This document shows positions 50,953 through 62,971 of a stretch of DNA of 64,000 nt, in pieces (positions within the stretch are counted from its first letter, which is position 1; each line of letters begins with the position of its first letter). Under the pieces are notes generated by a model that was not told the DNA's origin, made no database searches, and saw only the letters and a program-made list of their open reading frames with translations. Origin of the DNA: Batkoa obscura (lineage: Eukaryota > Entomophthoromycota > Entomophthoromycetes > Entomophthorales > Batkoaceae); assembly GCA_030770535.1 (NCBI GenBank), contig JASVEC010000056.1, forward strand, positions 1-64,000, given 5' to 3'. The translations under genes and the position numbers were made by a program.

Positions 50953-51274
50953 TTTAAATTCATTTAAAAGTTGAAAAGAATTAAAAATAAAAAATTTGAA
51001 AACTATCTATAATTAAATTTTAATTAATAACCTTATGTTTAAATTTAGATAAAAAATCATAGCTTGAAAACAAAAGTATTAAATTTTAAATAGTTTTGAA
51101 AAATTTAATAAATCTAAAAAAATCCATTGAAATTAGAAAACAACTTTGAATATGCTACTATCATAAAGGATTTTTAATGGTAGTATATATCATAAATTCT
51201 TGATAAATTCGGAATAGTGAATAGGTTTCCGTCCTTCTGTTTCGTCATTGATAGCACTAGAAGTATCTTTAAAG

Positions 51275-52520
51275 TCACCAGTTTCCATATGGGGATGTAT
51301 TTTTGTGTTTAAGAATTTTACTGATAACTTTTCCACTCAAATAGCACTTAAAAGATGGAAAAAGTAATGAAGTCAAAAAAAACACCCCCATATCATTTAA
51401 GTCAAACACATCGCTATTGAAATCTAATAGAACATTAAATACACTTAAATCTACTGTAAAACAATTTTACCTATTTTATCTGAGCCATTTTGTTTCTTTA
51501 TAACTCTGGAGTATATAGTTCTAAGTGCTTGATGGACTGTTGGATCACAAAAGAAAGCAATAAAATTAAGAGTACCCAATACACCACGCGTAAGATAAGA
51601 GAAAATTGTTAATCCTGGAGCTTCGTTGTTTGCAAGATCATAAGCAGTTTGAGCTATAACTAGTCCAATGTTAGAGACAATCATTACTATTGGATATAAT
51701 AGACTAAAAAAATAATGTTAGCTTTATCTCTAAAAAAGATCTTTTTACATTCTGAACCCCATTATCTTTATGCTCCTGGTGGCATCAACCGAAGCTCTTG
51801 CTCCACGGAACAATCTAAAGTTCTGAACTATTTGTGTTTGGCTATTCAGTTTCACACCAACTAAAATCACAATGCTTAATAAATAAGCCATACAAACGAT
51901 AGTCACTAAATTGACAGCATAGAAATCAAACATCTTTGAGAAATATTCATCATTTGATGTAAGATAGCATTGATTAAATTCACTATAACCAAGTAATCCA
52001 AGTGCTAAATAAATACATGTTAATGCTAACTTAAAAATCATAAAGAGACTATACCAAGTGGTGGAATAGTAATTAAGAGAGTAAGTAAAATAGATCCAAT
52101 ATAATATCCTGCTTCAATTTTCCTAGTTATATCGACACCATGAATAAATACCAACTGTAAGTTTATTCCAATAGCAACATTAAGGAAAGCATAAAACAAA
52201 GGAAATGCAAATGCTTGATATGCAATAGTTGTACATAAAGGATTCCCTTCTTTGCTGTTTTCTCTAGCCCATAATGGAAAAGAATGTGACCAAATATCAT
52301 AACATGCAATAACAGTTTGTAATCTAAGAGTCACTCTGTTCACTAACTTACGATCATAAATGGCTATAGAATAAAATTAATAACTTGTATACAATGCCAA
52401 CAGTTTATTACTAAAAGCTATCATAGTTAATACTACAATAATTGCTAAAGCTAGAGAAACCGATGATATCTTTGGAAAAACTTCGACCCTTATGTAATTT
52501 TTATATTCAGTTGTGTTCAT
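51275..52520 (-). CDS. Seven-transmembrane receptor, five-exon family, copy C (loop type I), MITE-altered C-terminus
   Basis: Exons 52412-52520, 52055-52363, 51749-52004, 51471-51703 and 51275-51423 give 351 residues. It starts MNTTEYKNYIRVEVFP. TM1-TM5 is closest to copy D; the third loop is type I (VQNFRLFRG...DATRSIK), closest to copy A. TM7 is LNFIAFFCDPTVH. The last exon begins DFNSDVFDLNDM and then runs in frame through the MITE at 51288-51392, adding about 35 MITE-encoded residues (GVFFLTSLLFPSFKCYLSGK and onward), before a TGA at 51275-51277. The original tail (ETGDFKDTSSAI...FIKNL, to 51190) remains visible beyond the element, out of frame. Splice phases match copies A, B and D exactly. 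Confidence 0.8.
51288..51392 (+). mobile_element. TGGGGATG MITE inside the last coding exon of receptor C
   Basis: TATGGGGATGTATTTTTGTG ... ACACCCCCATA. The receptor homologue B reads LNEMKTSD where C reads LND-M, element, ETGD, so the empty site can be inferred. The net insertion is 103 nt plus a duplicated TA. This fixes both the ends and the TA target duplication of the whole family. Confidence 0.96.
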
Positions 52521-54796
52521 TTCATCAGTTAGATAACTTACAATTCCCATAACTTGAACTATGAGACTATTTATACTAGTGATGGCTCATTATTATACTT
52601 GTTTTATAAGCATTAAATTTTTTCAAAGTTAGAATACATTTTAGTAATATTTTCAATAGTATCAAGAAGCATGAACCGCAATTAAGAATATTATATTCCT
52701 TAATACTGAGATAATTCTAATACGTATTGCTAATATGAAAATTCGAATTGGTATAAGATTTGACTGATTATTACATTTCCATATGATACAATAAATAAAA
52801 AAGGCTGTAAATGCTTTCAAACTATGTAAATGTACATTTCGGTCAATATAACCTATTCACGTTTTTGTAAGGTATAAATACGAGACCGAATTTTATAATA
52901 TGGGGATGTGTTTTTGTGTTTAAGAATTTTACTAACAAATTTTCACTTAAATAGCGCTTAAAAAATGGAAAAAGTAATGAAATCAAAAAAACACTCCCAT
53001 ATATTAATAACAAGGTATATGTCTCTTAACACTTAAATGAATACATAAGAATAAAAAACAAACCAAGTATAATATATAATAGCTTTTAAATACTTTAGAG
53101 ATGATAAAAGCTTATCAAATATAAGTAGGTATAACAGCTAGTATCATGTTATTTTTTTTAAAATTAGCAAGTGAAACACATAAATATAAAAACATTTCAA
53201 AACCTTAATAGATTTAGACAAGGAAACTGTATTGCAAAATAATTCAATTTCTATATCTCCTCATTGCGCTAAAGTACATCAAGTAATAGCTAATAATTGT
53301 CTTATGTTTTTAAAGGTTGAATACTTATTTTGAGATTTTAGAATCAAAAGAGTAGAATCCATTTACGTTTCATTCCTTTGACCATTATGTATACAATACA
53401 AAATTAAAAAACTATTAGTTAAACACTGAAGTTAAAAGGCATCTACATATAGGTTCTTAATTTAATAATACTTTATAATCCTAAGGGCTTTTATTTTGAT
53501 AGATGTTAATGTCATGTTTTTGATTTTAAATGGTAGCTTCTCGCTATTTTGGATCTTTTTCAAACTCAAAAGTTGCTTACCACGTTAATAATATTATACA
53601 CTGACTACTTATAAAATGTAATAACAGTTTCAAGAAATTGCGCTCTAGAATAATACTTGTTTTTGGACTTTTTTTGCGCCATGGCACCACATTAATATTT
53701 CCATGAATAAATCATCAAATAATCGGCTTATTTACTTTTATAATACAAAAATGAGCCACATTAATTTAAGATAGAGCTTTATATACTAATCAAAAAGTGT
53801 ATTCTTGATAAAATGATACCTTATAAAATATACTTCAACGTGATACTGCTGCAACAAAGCTGTCGAATGAGAATTGATGTAGATACAATATATTAAACTG
53901 GATCATTGGCATATTATTTAATATTCCATTTATAGGTCAAATGTAACACTTGTTAAATATAAAGAGTTAAGTAAATATCTAAAATAGTAAATTTAATGGC
54001 AGATATCATATATCACTGCTACAAAAAGCTAATGAGTATATTATGTAGTACTTGTGTATTTGATGCTTTGAGTTATTCAAAGCCACTTAAAAACTTCAAA
54101 ACCAATAAAGAACTTTGACAATTTAATTATATAAACCAACTATTTTGAAATTCTAATTAAGGGATACAAATAAACCAAATACAGTATTTTTAACTGTTAA
54201 GCATAGAGTCAATCAAAAAACTGGATAAATTTCCAAAATTGGAGTGTTTTAGGAACTCGATTTTAAAGTTTTTTTCGAAATTTTAACCTTTAAATTTTAA
54301 ATAAAACAAAAAATTATAAAGGATAGTCTTAATTATAAGAAAAAGTAAACACGCTCTGGTTATTACTAACAGATCTTCAAAAGAATCTCGTTACTTCAGT
54401 TTCCTAAGAACTTCCTGCTAGAATTTATAGACTGTACTTCTTAAATACCAATTATATGTCCTTTTTCCCAAACAAACCCTACTGCTTTTCCTTTTAGATT
54501 AATGTGTTTAAAAAAATAGTAAAAAAAATAGAAAAAATAGTTATTAAAGAATTATATATAATTCTATATTGAGTCATTGAATTCGTTGAGCTCTATAATT
54601 TTTATTGAATAGTACGTAGATTAGAATGCAATTAAAAACCAACTTAAAGCTTCAGGCATATGGCTTTAATTATTAATTACACTATGTACATGTTATAAAT
54701 TTTCAATAAATCTGAAATATCAAATAGGCATTCAACCTTCTATTTTATCATCAATAGCTTCGCAAATATCTTTGAAGCTATCATTTATCATATCAT
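52521..54796. other. Intergenic between receptors C and D, one MITE
   Basis: No gene supported; one MITE (52899-53001). 54720-54796 holds the former C-terminal tail sequence of receptor D, now beyond its stop. Confidence 0.5.
52899..53001 (+). mobile_element. TGGGGATG MITE
   Basis: TATGGGGATGTGTTTTTGTG ... ACACTCCCATA, TA on both sides, core AATAGCGCTTAAAAAATGG. Confidence 0.92.
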
Positions 54797-55918
54797 TTAG
54801 ATCGACACATCGTTATTATAATCTAATAACGCTTACTTTGCATTATAATTCTCACTTAAATAATTGTACTTATTCTATCTGCTTCGCTTTGTTTCTTTAC
54901 AGCTCTAAAATATACATTTGCAAGTGCCTGATGGATAGTTGGGTCACAAAAGAAAGCAACAAAATTAAGAGTACCCAATAGCCCACCTGTGATATAAGCT
55001 AAAACCGATAATTCTGGAGAATCGATGTTTAAAAGGTCGTAAGCTGTTTGACTTATAACTACTCCAATATTAGCTACAATCATTACTATTGGATACAACA
55101 AACTAAAAGAAATTAGCCATATTCTATAAATTATAAATAATGTTACGTTCTTGAGGCAAGTAATCGAATGTTCTTAAGCGTCTCAGATGATCTGTTAATA
55201 TCAATCCCTACTTGATTTTCTTTTGTTATTTTATGCCCTTGGTACAGTTTTATTAAAACAAGAATTACAATGACCAATAAATAAGCCATACAAATGAGAT
55301 TCACTAGGACGTTAGCAAAGAAATCAAACATTTTAGAGAAATACTCATCATCTGACGCTAGATAGCATCCATTAAATTCACTATAACCAAGCAACCCAAG
55401 TGCTAAATAAATACATGTTAATACTAACTTAAAAATCACAAAGGCACTATACCAAATGGTGGAATAGTAATTAAGAGAGTAAGTAAAATAGATCCAATAT
55501 AATATGCGACTTCAATTTTTTTTGTTATAAAAATACTATGAATAAATACCAACTGTAAGTTGATCCCAATAGCAACATTAATGAAAGCATAAAACAAAGG
55601 GAATGCAAATGTTTGATATGCAATAGTTGTACATAAAGGATTCCCTTCTTTGCTGTTTTCTCTAGCCCATAATGGAAAAGAATGTGACCAAATATCATAA
55701 CATGCAATAACAGTTTGTAATCTAAGAGTCACTCTGTTCACTAACTTACGATCGTATATGGCTATATAATAAATTTAGAAATCGTACATGGATATATATA
55801 ATTTATTACTTAAAGCAATCATAGTTAGCACAACCACAATTGCTAACGATAACGAAACCTTTGATATTTCGGGGAAAACATTGTATCTTATATATTTCAA
55901 ATAATCTTTTGCATCCAT
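54797..55918 (-). CDS. Seven-transmembrane receptor, five-exon family, copy D (loop type II), shortened tail
   Basis: Exons 55810-55918, 55453-55761, 55147-55402, 54870-55102 and 54797-54822 give 310 residues. It starts MDAKDYLKYIRYNVFPEIS. TM2-TM5 closely follows copy C (long identical nucleotide blocks, e.g. about 55613-55752). The third loop is type II (YQGHKITKENQVGID...KNIRLLASRT), like B. TM6 is LLYPIVMIVANIG; TM7 is LNFVAFFCDPTIHQAL. A one-base loss in the last exon relative to copy C shifts the frame, so the tail stops after NNDVSI. The old tail (DMINDSFKDICEAIDD) is still readable downstream in another frame. The seven-helix core is intact, so the receptor may still work with a short tail. 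Confidence 0.78.
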
Positions 55919-56452
55919 TTACTCTGTAAATTTAACAAAAGATTCTTGAAACCTTCGACTATGAGCACTATTTATATTGATAATAGTTTATCACTCTTAT
56001 ACCTGTTTTGTTTGAATTAACCTTTCTAAATGGGCAAGTTTAATTGTTGAAATTAAAAAATTTGCAAGTTCATTTTTTTGTCCATTTCCTATATAGCATC
56101 AAATATTTCAAAATATTGAAATTGGACAAAACGTCCCAGCATGAGCTATTTCAATTAAATAGAAGACCAATTATTTTAGTAGCATTTAGTGCTTAATTTG
56201 CGACTTTTTTAAAAAATCAAATTGGACAAAACTTGAACCAAGCTTTTAAACTCAAGCAGGCGTATTTTAATAATATTTTAGGCAATATTAAGAAGTATAG
56301 GCTTGAGTTAAAAATATGACATTTATAAATATTTATATGTTTTTAAGTGTTGTAAGTAAAATAGAATTTAAGCTACTGCAAAATATTTCTAAACTGTATA
56401 AACAACTACTTTGTATAATAAAAAGTTATGAATTTATTATTTTAAAATATAC

Positions 56453-56554
56453 AAATGGGAATGTATTTTTGTGTTTAAGGATTTTACCAAGAATTTTTCC
56501 ACTCAAATAGTAGTTAAAAATGGAAAAAGTAATGAAACCAAAAAACATCCCCAA
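56453..56554 (+). mobile_element. TGGGGATG MITE
   Basis: AATGGGAATGTATTTTTGTG ... AACATCCCCAAA. The core has lost GCG (AATAGTAGTTAAAAATGG). Confidence 0.87.
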
Positions 56555-56608
56555 ATATTTAACAAAATTATACCAATCTAGTAATATTATATACTATAGC
56601 TTTTAATA

Positions 56609-56713
56609 ATTTGGGGATGCTTTTTTGGCTTTATTACTTTTTCCATCTTTTAAGTGCTATTTGAGTGGAAAAATTGTTAGTAAAATTCTTAAATACAAAA
56701 ATACACTCCCATT
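56609..56713 (-). mobile_element. TGGGGATG MITE
   Basis: TTTGGGGATGCTTTTTTGGC ... ATACACTCCCATT, core CTTTTAAGTGCTATTTGAGTGG. Inverted relative to the copy 54 nt upstream. Confidence 0.88.
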
Positions 56714-57621
56714 TTATTACTTAAAAATGCGCTTCCATTTTTAATTTAATAATATAATATAGCTATTTTTATATAAGATTAATTAATTAGCTGGAATTAA
56801 ATTTGCTTTTAAAGTTATAATGTGAAATATCGCTTCGTCAGTCCCATGGTTAATTACAACATAACAATCGCCTAAGCTGTTGTGTTCTCGAGTTCAGAGG
56901 AAATCAATCCCATGTTCTTATTTTGATTTGTTATGAGAATTTCTAGCTCCACCCAAAAGAATATTATCCTTTCATTTTGATATTTATACTTTTCAGAGTA
57001 TAAAAGAGTTTACAGAGTATAGTAGTTCGAGGCTTTTTAACTCAATTATTACCTGATATCTCGAACATTTAATAAAGCCACTAAGTTTTCTTAATAATAT
57101 TTTACATAGGTTTTACGTTAGTATTGTCTATTATATTTGTCTTATATAGCTTGTAACCTATTACGTGCTATTCCTCATAATCCAAGTCTATCTTAGTCAC
57201 ATAAACTAAGACCTTTCGACTTATAGTGTAGTCAACCCAGCAATAGCTGTTCTTGACTCCAAACCCTGAGTACCAGATTTCACAATAAGATATATAGTTA
57301 TAAAATATATAGTTATAAAATTTTATCAATTATTTAATTATCAAAAAGAGGGTAATTTTAAAAACAGATATAAAAAGTAAATTAAAATATTTCGACACAA
57401 ATTCAAAAATTGTGAAATCTGGTATTCAGTGGTTGGAGTCAAAAGGTCTTGGTTTATGTAATTAAGATGGGCTTGAACTATGAAGAGTAGCACGTAATAG
57501 GCTACGGGATATGTAAGACAAATAGAATAGATAACACTAACATAAAATCTACATAAAACATTATCAAAAAGATTTAGTATTATTATTAAAGGTATAATAT
57601 CAGGGAATAATTCAGTTTAAA

Positions 57622-57726
57622 TATGGGGATGATTTTTTTGATTTCATTACTTTTTCCACCTTTTAAGCGCTATTTGAGCGGAAAATTTATTAGTAAAATT
57701 CTTAAACACAAAAATACATCCCCATA
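57622..57726 (-). mobile_element. TGGGGATG MITE, first of a head-to-tail pair in the foldback
   Basis: TATGGGGATGATTTTTTTG ... ATACATCCCCATA. Shares its right TA with the next copy; both have the same orientation. Confidence 0.92.
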
Positions 57727-57825
57727 TGATGATATTTTTTTGGCTTCATTACTTTTTCCATCTTTTAAGCGCTATTTGGGTGGAAAAATTAGTAAAATTC
57801 TTAAATACAGAAATACATCCCTATA
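57725..57825 (-). mobile_element. TGGGGATG MITE, second of a head-to-tail pair in the foldback
   Basis: TATGATGATATTTTTTTGGC ... ATACATCCCTATA, core CTTTTAAGCGCTATTTGGGTGG. A reading frame stays open through both members of the pair (57623-57865). Confidence 0.88.
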
Positions 57826-59047
57826 TCTAAAATTTCTTTTATACTCCAACAAGTATGGATATTGAAATAAGAGGATAATCTCCTTTGGAATAAAGCTAGA
57901 AATTACCGCAGTAAATCAAAGTAAAGGCCTTTGAGTTGATTTATGCCTAAACTTGAGAACACGACAACTTAAGTGATTGTTATGTTATAATCAATCATGA
58001 ATCTGACAAAGCGATATTTCATAATATATAACAATAAAAACAAAATAGTTGGTAGCATTATTAATAGTGAATTAAGCTTATTTCTTAGTTTATCTATCAT
58101 TTATATTTATATTTATATTTAAGAAAACAATGATAAATTAATTGTTCTGAATTATTTAAAAAAAAGGTCAAAATAATTATAAAATGATGTATTTAAGATT
58201 GATTAAACTTGACTGTTGTTTTTATTGTAATTGACGATTTATAATTTTTACCTTTAGTTTTTTAGTTTCTTATTTTTTAATAGATTTCAAGTAAAAGGTC
58301 ATATTTAAATTTAAATTATTTTGCAAAAATTATTCCCTTTCTGATCTCCCACTAATCACATCTATCTCTATGCTTTTTAAATATAATAAAAGTATAGCTG
58401 TTTTTGATTATATCTAAATAAAAACATGTTAATTATTTCTACTTTTACTTGATTATTTATATCTAGTTACCTGTATTAATAGAGAATTTCTAGTGTTTGA
58501 ATCTTCCTGGTTTATTTTTCTGTATAAAATTAATAATTGAATTTCGAACTTTATTAGTTTTAAATGGTATTGTTCTCAACTAATAGGATGAAATACTAAT
58601 AGTTGAATTGTTCCATTACTTATGGGCATTTAAAACAATTATTAGAAATTAAAAACAATATAGAACAATGACAAGAAATTTATAATAAAGAAGTAAACTA
58701 TAATAATTGGAACACAAATAATATTATCAATATTTATTATTGACATAGTTCATTCAATACTAATTACAAATCTCGAATATTACTTAAATAAAGAAGGACT
58801 ATTTTAATATTGGTTTAATTTTATATTAAGCCTTAATAGCTTAAATAAATGCGAGAAAATGACCCAATTTATAGAAACTTCCGATTTTTCTATCCCAAAT
58901 TTTTTTTAGCCTAAAATCCCTTAATTTAAAAACATGTCATCTCTAAAAACTTGTTAAAATTTTTTAATAAATATTTTGTATCAATTTTTCAGAAAAGCAT
59001 TCACTTTATCAACTCCTTTTTCTCAGCTCTTTAAAATAAAACAAACA

Positions 59048-60166
59048 ATGAGTATTGAAGCCTCTAAGAAACTTGCTGCTTATCAAGCAGTTAATGAATA
59101 TGTCTTACCCCTCTTAGACAACAAATCTAATAATCAACCTTTAGCTATAGGAATTGGCTCTGGTTCTACAATAGTTTATGTGATTGATCGATTAGTTGAA
59201 ATCAGAGATAAGTTAATTGATGTAAAGTTAGTGCCCACTAGTTTCCAATCTAAACAATTAATTTTAAATAATGGATTTACATTGGGTAGTTTGGAAGAGT
59301 AAGTTATTAAATTTAAATTACTGTAATTAATTAAATCAATCAAATGGAATTGATAAGTGGTGGGATTATGTGGAATATATAAGAGTTATATAAATATTGA
59401 TTAATTAATATATCTTTTAATTATATAGAATTAATGAACTTGAAGTAGCTATTGATGGGGCTGATGAGGTAATTATTCTATTTTTAATTTCCTCCTCTTT
59501 TTATGAAATCAACTAGTTTCAAATCTATTTTATCTAATAACTCAACTATATTAAATCAACATTACTAGGTTGATTCTAATTTAAATGCCATTAAGGGTGG
59601 GGGAGCCTGTCAGCTACAAGAAAAAATAGTAGCTAGCAGTTCCAAAAAATTCATCTTAATCGCTGGTAAGTAGATAATTATTAATTTTAAATCATTCATA
59701 AAAACAAAACCAAACTTTTAATGAATTTTCGATGAGTTTTATTAATATAATTGATTATAGATTATCGTAAAAATTCTAAAGTATTAGGTGAAAATGTAAG
59801 TGTCTTATAGTTGCTAATTCTTTTCTTTTCTTTTCTTTTAATTTATACTTAACTCTTTTTTAGTGGAAACAAGGAGTACCAATTGAAGTCATTCCTTACG
59901 CGTTAAACTTAGTCACTAAAAAAATCACTTCATTAGGCGGTAAACCCACTTTACGTATGAGTGGTGGAGGTAAAGCAGGTCCTGTAGTAACTGATAATGG
60001 TATGTTAGTTATTGATGCAGATTTTGGCTTAATTTCAAACCCAAAGGAATTATTAAATCAATTAATTCATATTACTGGTGTTGTAGAAGCAGGTTTATTT
60101 TGTGATATGGCAACAGTGGCCTACTTTGGCAATCAAGATGGAACTGTGACTAAAGTTGGGAATTAA
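59048..60166 (+). CDS. RPIA: Ribose-5-phosphate isomerase A
   Basis: Interconverts ribose-5-phosphate and ribulose-5-phosphate in the non-oxidative pentose phosphate pathway, in the cytosol. Five exons (59048-59298, 59429-59468, 59569-59665, 59761-59795, 59864-60166) give 241 residues, the usual length. Family motifs are in order: [14 protein letters not shown] (phosphate-binding loop), [31 protein letters not shown] (catalytic Asp/Lys region, split by an intron), [16 protein letters not shown], then [27 protein letters not shown] and [11 protein letters not shown]. The ATG at 59048 gives the standard N-terminus ([15 protein letters not shown]); the frame is open further upstream but has no ATG there. 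It converges with VAC14 (230 nt between stops), with a MITE in the gap. Confidence 0.94.
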
Positions 60167-60209
60167 ATTAAATTATGAATAAAAATATATTCGTTTATTT
60201 TATAAATAT

Positions 60210-60333
60210 AAATGGGGATGTCTTTTTGGTTTCATTACTTTTCCATTTTTTAACAATTTTATTAAGAATTTTTCCACTATAAATAGTACTTAGAAGATAG
60301 AAAAAATAATGAAGCCAAAAAAACATCCCCAAA
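60210..60333. mobile_element. Symmetrical TGGGGATG MITE between RPI and VAC14
   Basis: AATGGGGATGTCTTTTTGG ... AAAAAACATCCCCAAA. Unlike the others, both ends derive from the same (right) end of the family: TTTCATTACTTTTCCATTTTTTA at the left mirrors AGATAGAAAAAATAATGAAG at the right, giving terminal repeats of about 40 bp. It probably arose by recombination between inverted copies. Confidence 0.85.
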
Positions 60334-60396
60334 TATAAATATTAAATATAAATCCAAAAAAATCAATTTTATTTAAGCATAACAAAAAAGCAACAC

Positions 60397-62971
60397 TTAT
60401 TTTTTATTCAAAAAAGAAAGTGGAGAATCGGTTCTTTTAGTATTTGATTGTAAAATACTTGTTCTTTTACTTAATTTTTCATTATTGTTATTATTATTGT
60501 TTTCATGATTTTTTTTTGGTAATTGTTGGGAATTTAATCTTGCCTTTTCATGTCGAGCTTGTACATTTTTAAAATGGGACAATAACTCTTGTAATTTTAA
60601 TGAATTATTACTTTCTGTTTTTAAACTACTATTTGCTATTCTCTTAGTACTATCATTAGTACTATTATTACTAGAATGTATTAATATGATACTATTATGG
60701 GTGAATACAGATTAATCTTACCTTATTTTTAATGTACTTAACATTAAATAGCCATTTGTAGTAATACAAGATAATCGATTTTTTAATGTATTAAATGCAT
60801 TTGATTGAGGTAATAACATTAGTAATCCATATAAACATTTAAATAAATAAGGATATTTTTCAGGTTCTAATAACTGTAATCTTAAATCTAAAAATAATAT
60901 TAATATTATTGGTATTTATATATTATTATAATTAATTAACTTACAAGTAAAAGCAGGAGATTCTAACATTTGAATTAAACGATCAATTTGAATTAACATA
61001 TTAACCGTAATTTCTAACTCAGCACTAATGAAATAAAAAAATAATATATAAACAATAACTAATCATAATAAGAAAAGACTTACAATAATGATAATAATAA
61101 ATAAGCATGTTCATATTGCATAGCTAATAAACAAAGAGAAAAAGTAGAAATTGGGGAATGACACCAAGATTTATATAATGTTTTGAATAAATTAAAATTC
61201 TGATGAAAATTTTTAAATTTTTTTCTTAATTCCATTAACTCATTAGCCGTTAATAATATGGAATTCAAATGTTGAATCATAATTGAAGAAAATTCAATAT
61301 CCTTATCTTTTTCTAATATATTAGCCATGGTAATATATATTTTTTCAGGTGATAATGCAAGGCATAATTGACGAATAATTAATGCACCTCTTAAATCTAA
61401 TAATCTTCTATCTGTTGAAAACATAGATAATAAATGAATCATAAATGAATGAAAAAAATTATCATCTTGTGTGTTGTCTTTATCTAAATGAGAGCTAATT
61501 TGAGCTAATAATTGTAAATCTCTTTTTACAACTTCTTCTGATATATCAGATATTACTTTTAATAAAGCAGGAAACATACCATCCCCTGGTAAAAACAAAT
61601 GTTCTGGATATTTACGATGTAACATAATCAGCCATTCTAATGATTCTACCCTTGTAATTTCATTTTCATTCAATAATTGTAATGTCAATGAATTTACCAT
61701 TCCTTGATAATCAATTTCAATATCTTCATTATCCCAATCCGATATTAAAAAATACAAATTCGAATTCAATTCCATAGCTGAATTACTTAAACTTAATTTA
61801 GAATTAGCTAAAGAAGGTAATAAAGATAATATTAATTTAGTCATCTTAGAGATAATTGTTTGTTTACTAATTTCAGTAAATTCATTAATCCATTTTAATA
61901 CCATAGATTGAATTTGTTCGTTATTGTTATTTAAATTATTTATTAATATTTCTAATATCTCATTATAATCAATAACAACTCCTTGACCTGGTAACCAAAG
62001 TCCATTACCTTGACCTAAACTTGAATTGAATTCTGTATTTTGATTTAATGCTGAATCTCGAATGTCTTTTAAGAAATCAAAAAATAAGATATGAGTGGAT
62101 GTTACTACATCTGGATTATTATCTGCTAAGAAACTTAATAAGCCATGTAAAAATTTAGGTAAATGACTAATTAATTCAATTTCTGGTATAGAATTTAATA
62201 CAGATAACCAATTAATTAAAAAACTACGAGTTAATGGATTAATTGTTTTAATTCTTTCACTTAATAATGGTATAAATCTTGTTAAACTAAATTGTTGTAA
62301 ATTATTTGTATTATCTAATTCATTGTTTTGTTCACTAATAATATCTTTCATTAATCTATCTAATAATAAGGCACCATTCTTTGTTGATGTATCTGGGTCT
62401 GAGCTTAATTTAGATAAAGCATCAAATATTTCATTAAAAAATCTTAATACATCTCCTTTTGCTACTTTAGCAATATTATACATTGACTCACAAGCGTAAT
62501 ATCGAACTTTAGCTTCTTGATCTGAAAAACAAGCTAATACTGGCGGTATTATATCATCTAGAAAATCATCGACTTGCTAATAAAAAACAATCAATAAAGT
62601 TATTAAATAAACTAAGAAATTATAAATTGATTACTGGTCCTAAAGCAATAGAAATAGCAGCTAATCCAATTAAACCCCCATTTTTTTGGTGTGTAAATTG
62701 AGAAAATGCAAATTCACGTACTAAATAAGAGGTTATGTTTTTGATTTGTTCCACTTCATCTTGAGAAAATAAATCTTTAATAATACTTATTTATTTTAAT
62801 TTAAAAGTAAAATATAAAATAATCAATTAATAATCCTTTCTTATTAATAATAATATTTAATAAATTGTTACTTTACCTCTCGATTTCCAACGCTGATTGT
62901 TTACGTCGTTCATACATTTTATCACCTAATCCTCGTAATAAACTACTACTCAATGCTGTTGGGATTTCCAT
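60397..62971 (-). CDS. VAC14: VAC14, scaffold of the PIKfyve/Fab1 complex
   Basis: HEAT-repeat scaffold that holds Fab1/PIKfyve and Fig4 together on vacuole/endosome membranes and so controls PI(3,5)P2 synthesis. About five or six exons. The N-terminus ([20 protein letters not shown]) matches the family. The Vac14 N-terminal HEAT block includes [19 protein letters not shown] and [17 protein letters not shown] (near 62390). The Fig4-binding domain reads [20 protein letters not shown] then [20 protein letters not shown] and [19 protein letters not shown]. The C-terminal tail after that is basic and Asn-rich ([15 protein letters not shown]) and ends SPLSFLNKK; this tail is specific to this organism. 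Start is the ATG at 62971. Confidence 0.92.

Larger units (their letters stand above)
49265..51274. other. Intergenic repeat mosaic
   Basis: AT-rich DNA without genes, then a mosaic of repeats: MITE 50236-50329, the 265-bp dispersed repeat (copy 2, 50328-50593), a foldback-element fragment (50594-50715) and MITE 50849-50952. 51190-51274 is the former 3' end of receptor C, now beyond its stop. Confidence 0.6.
56814..58030. mobile_element. Large foldback (inverted-repeat) element, about 1.2 kb, interrupted by two MITEs
   Basis: The left arm (about 56814-57285) and right arm (about 57410-58030) are reverse complements over some 400-470 bp at roughly 75-80% identity by eye. Paired blocks include GAAATATCGCTT / AAGCGATATTTC, ACATAACAATC / GATTGTTATGT, TATTACGTGCTA / TAGCACGTAATA and ACCAGATTTCACAA / TTGTGAAATCTGGT. 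The right arm is split by MITEs at 57622-57825 and lacks about 38 bp present in the left arm and in the solo fragment at 50594-50715. The 124-bp loop is AT-rich with no frame, so this is a non-coding foldback or large MITE. Age: older than the MITEs it carries. Confidence 0.8.
55919..59047. other. Intergenic repeat-rich region
   Basis: No gene supported. Contains MITEs at 56453-56554 and 56609-56713, the large foldback element (56814-58030) carrying two further MITEs, and about 1 kb of AT-rich DNA ahead of RPI. Confidence 0.6.
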
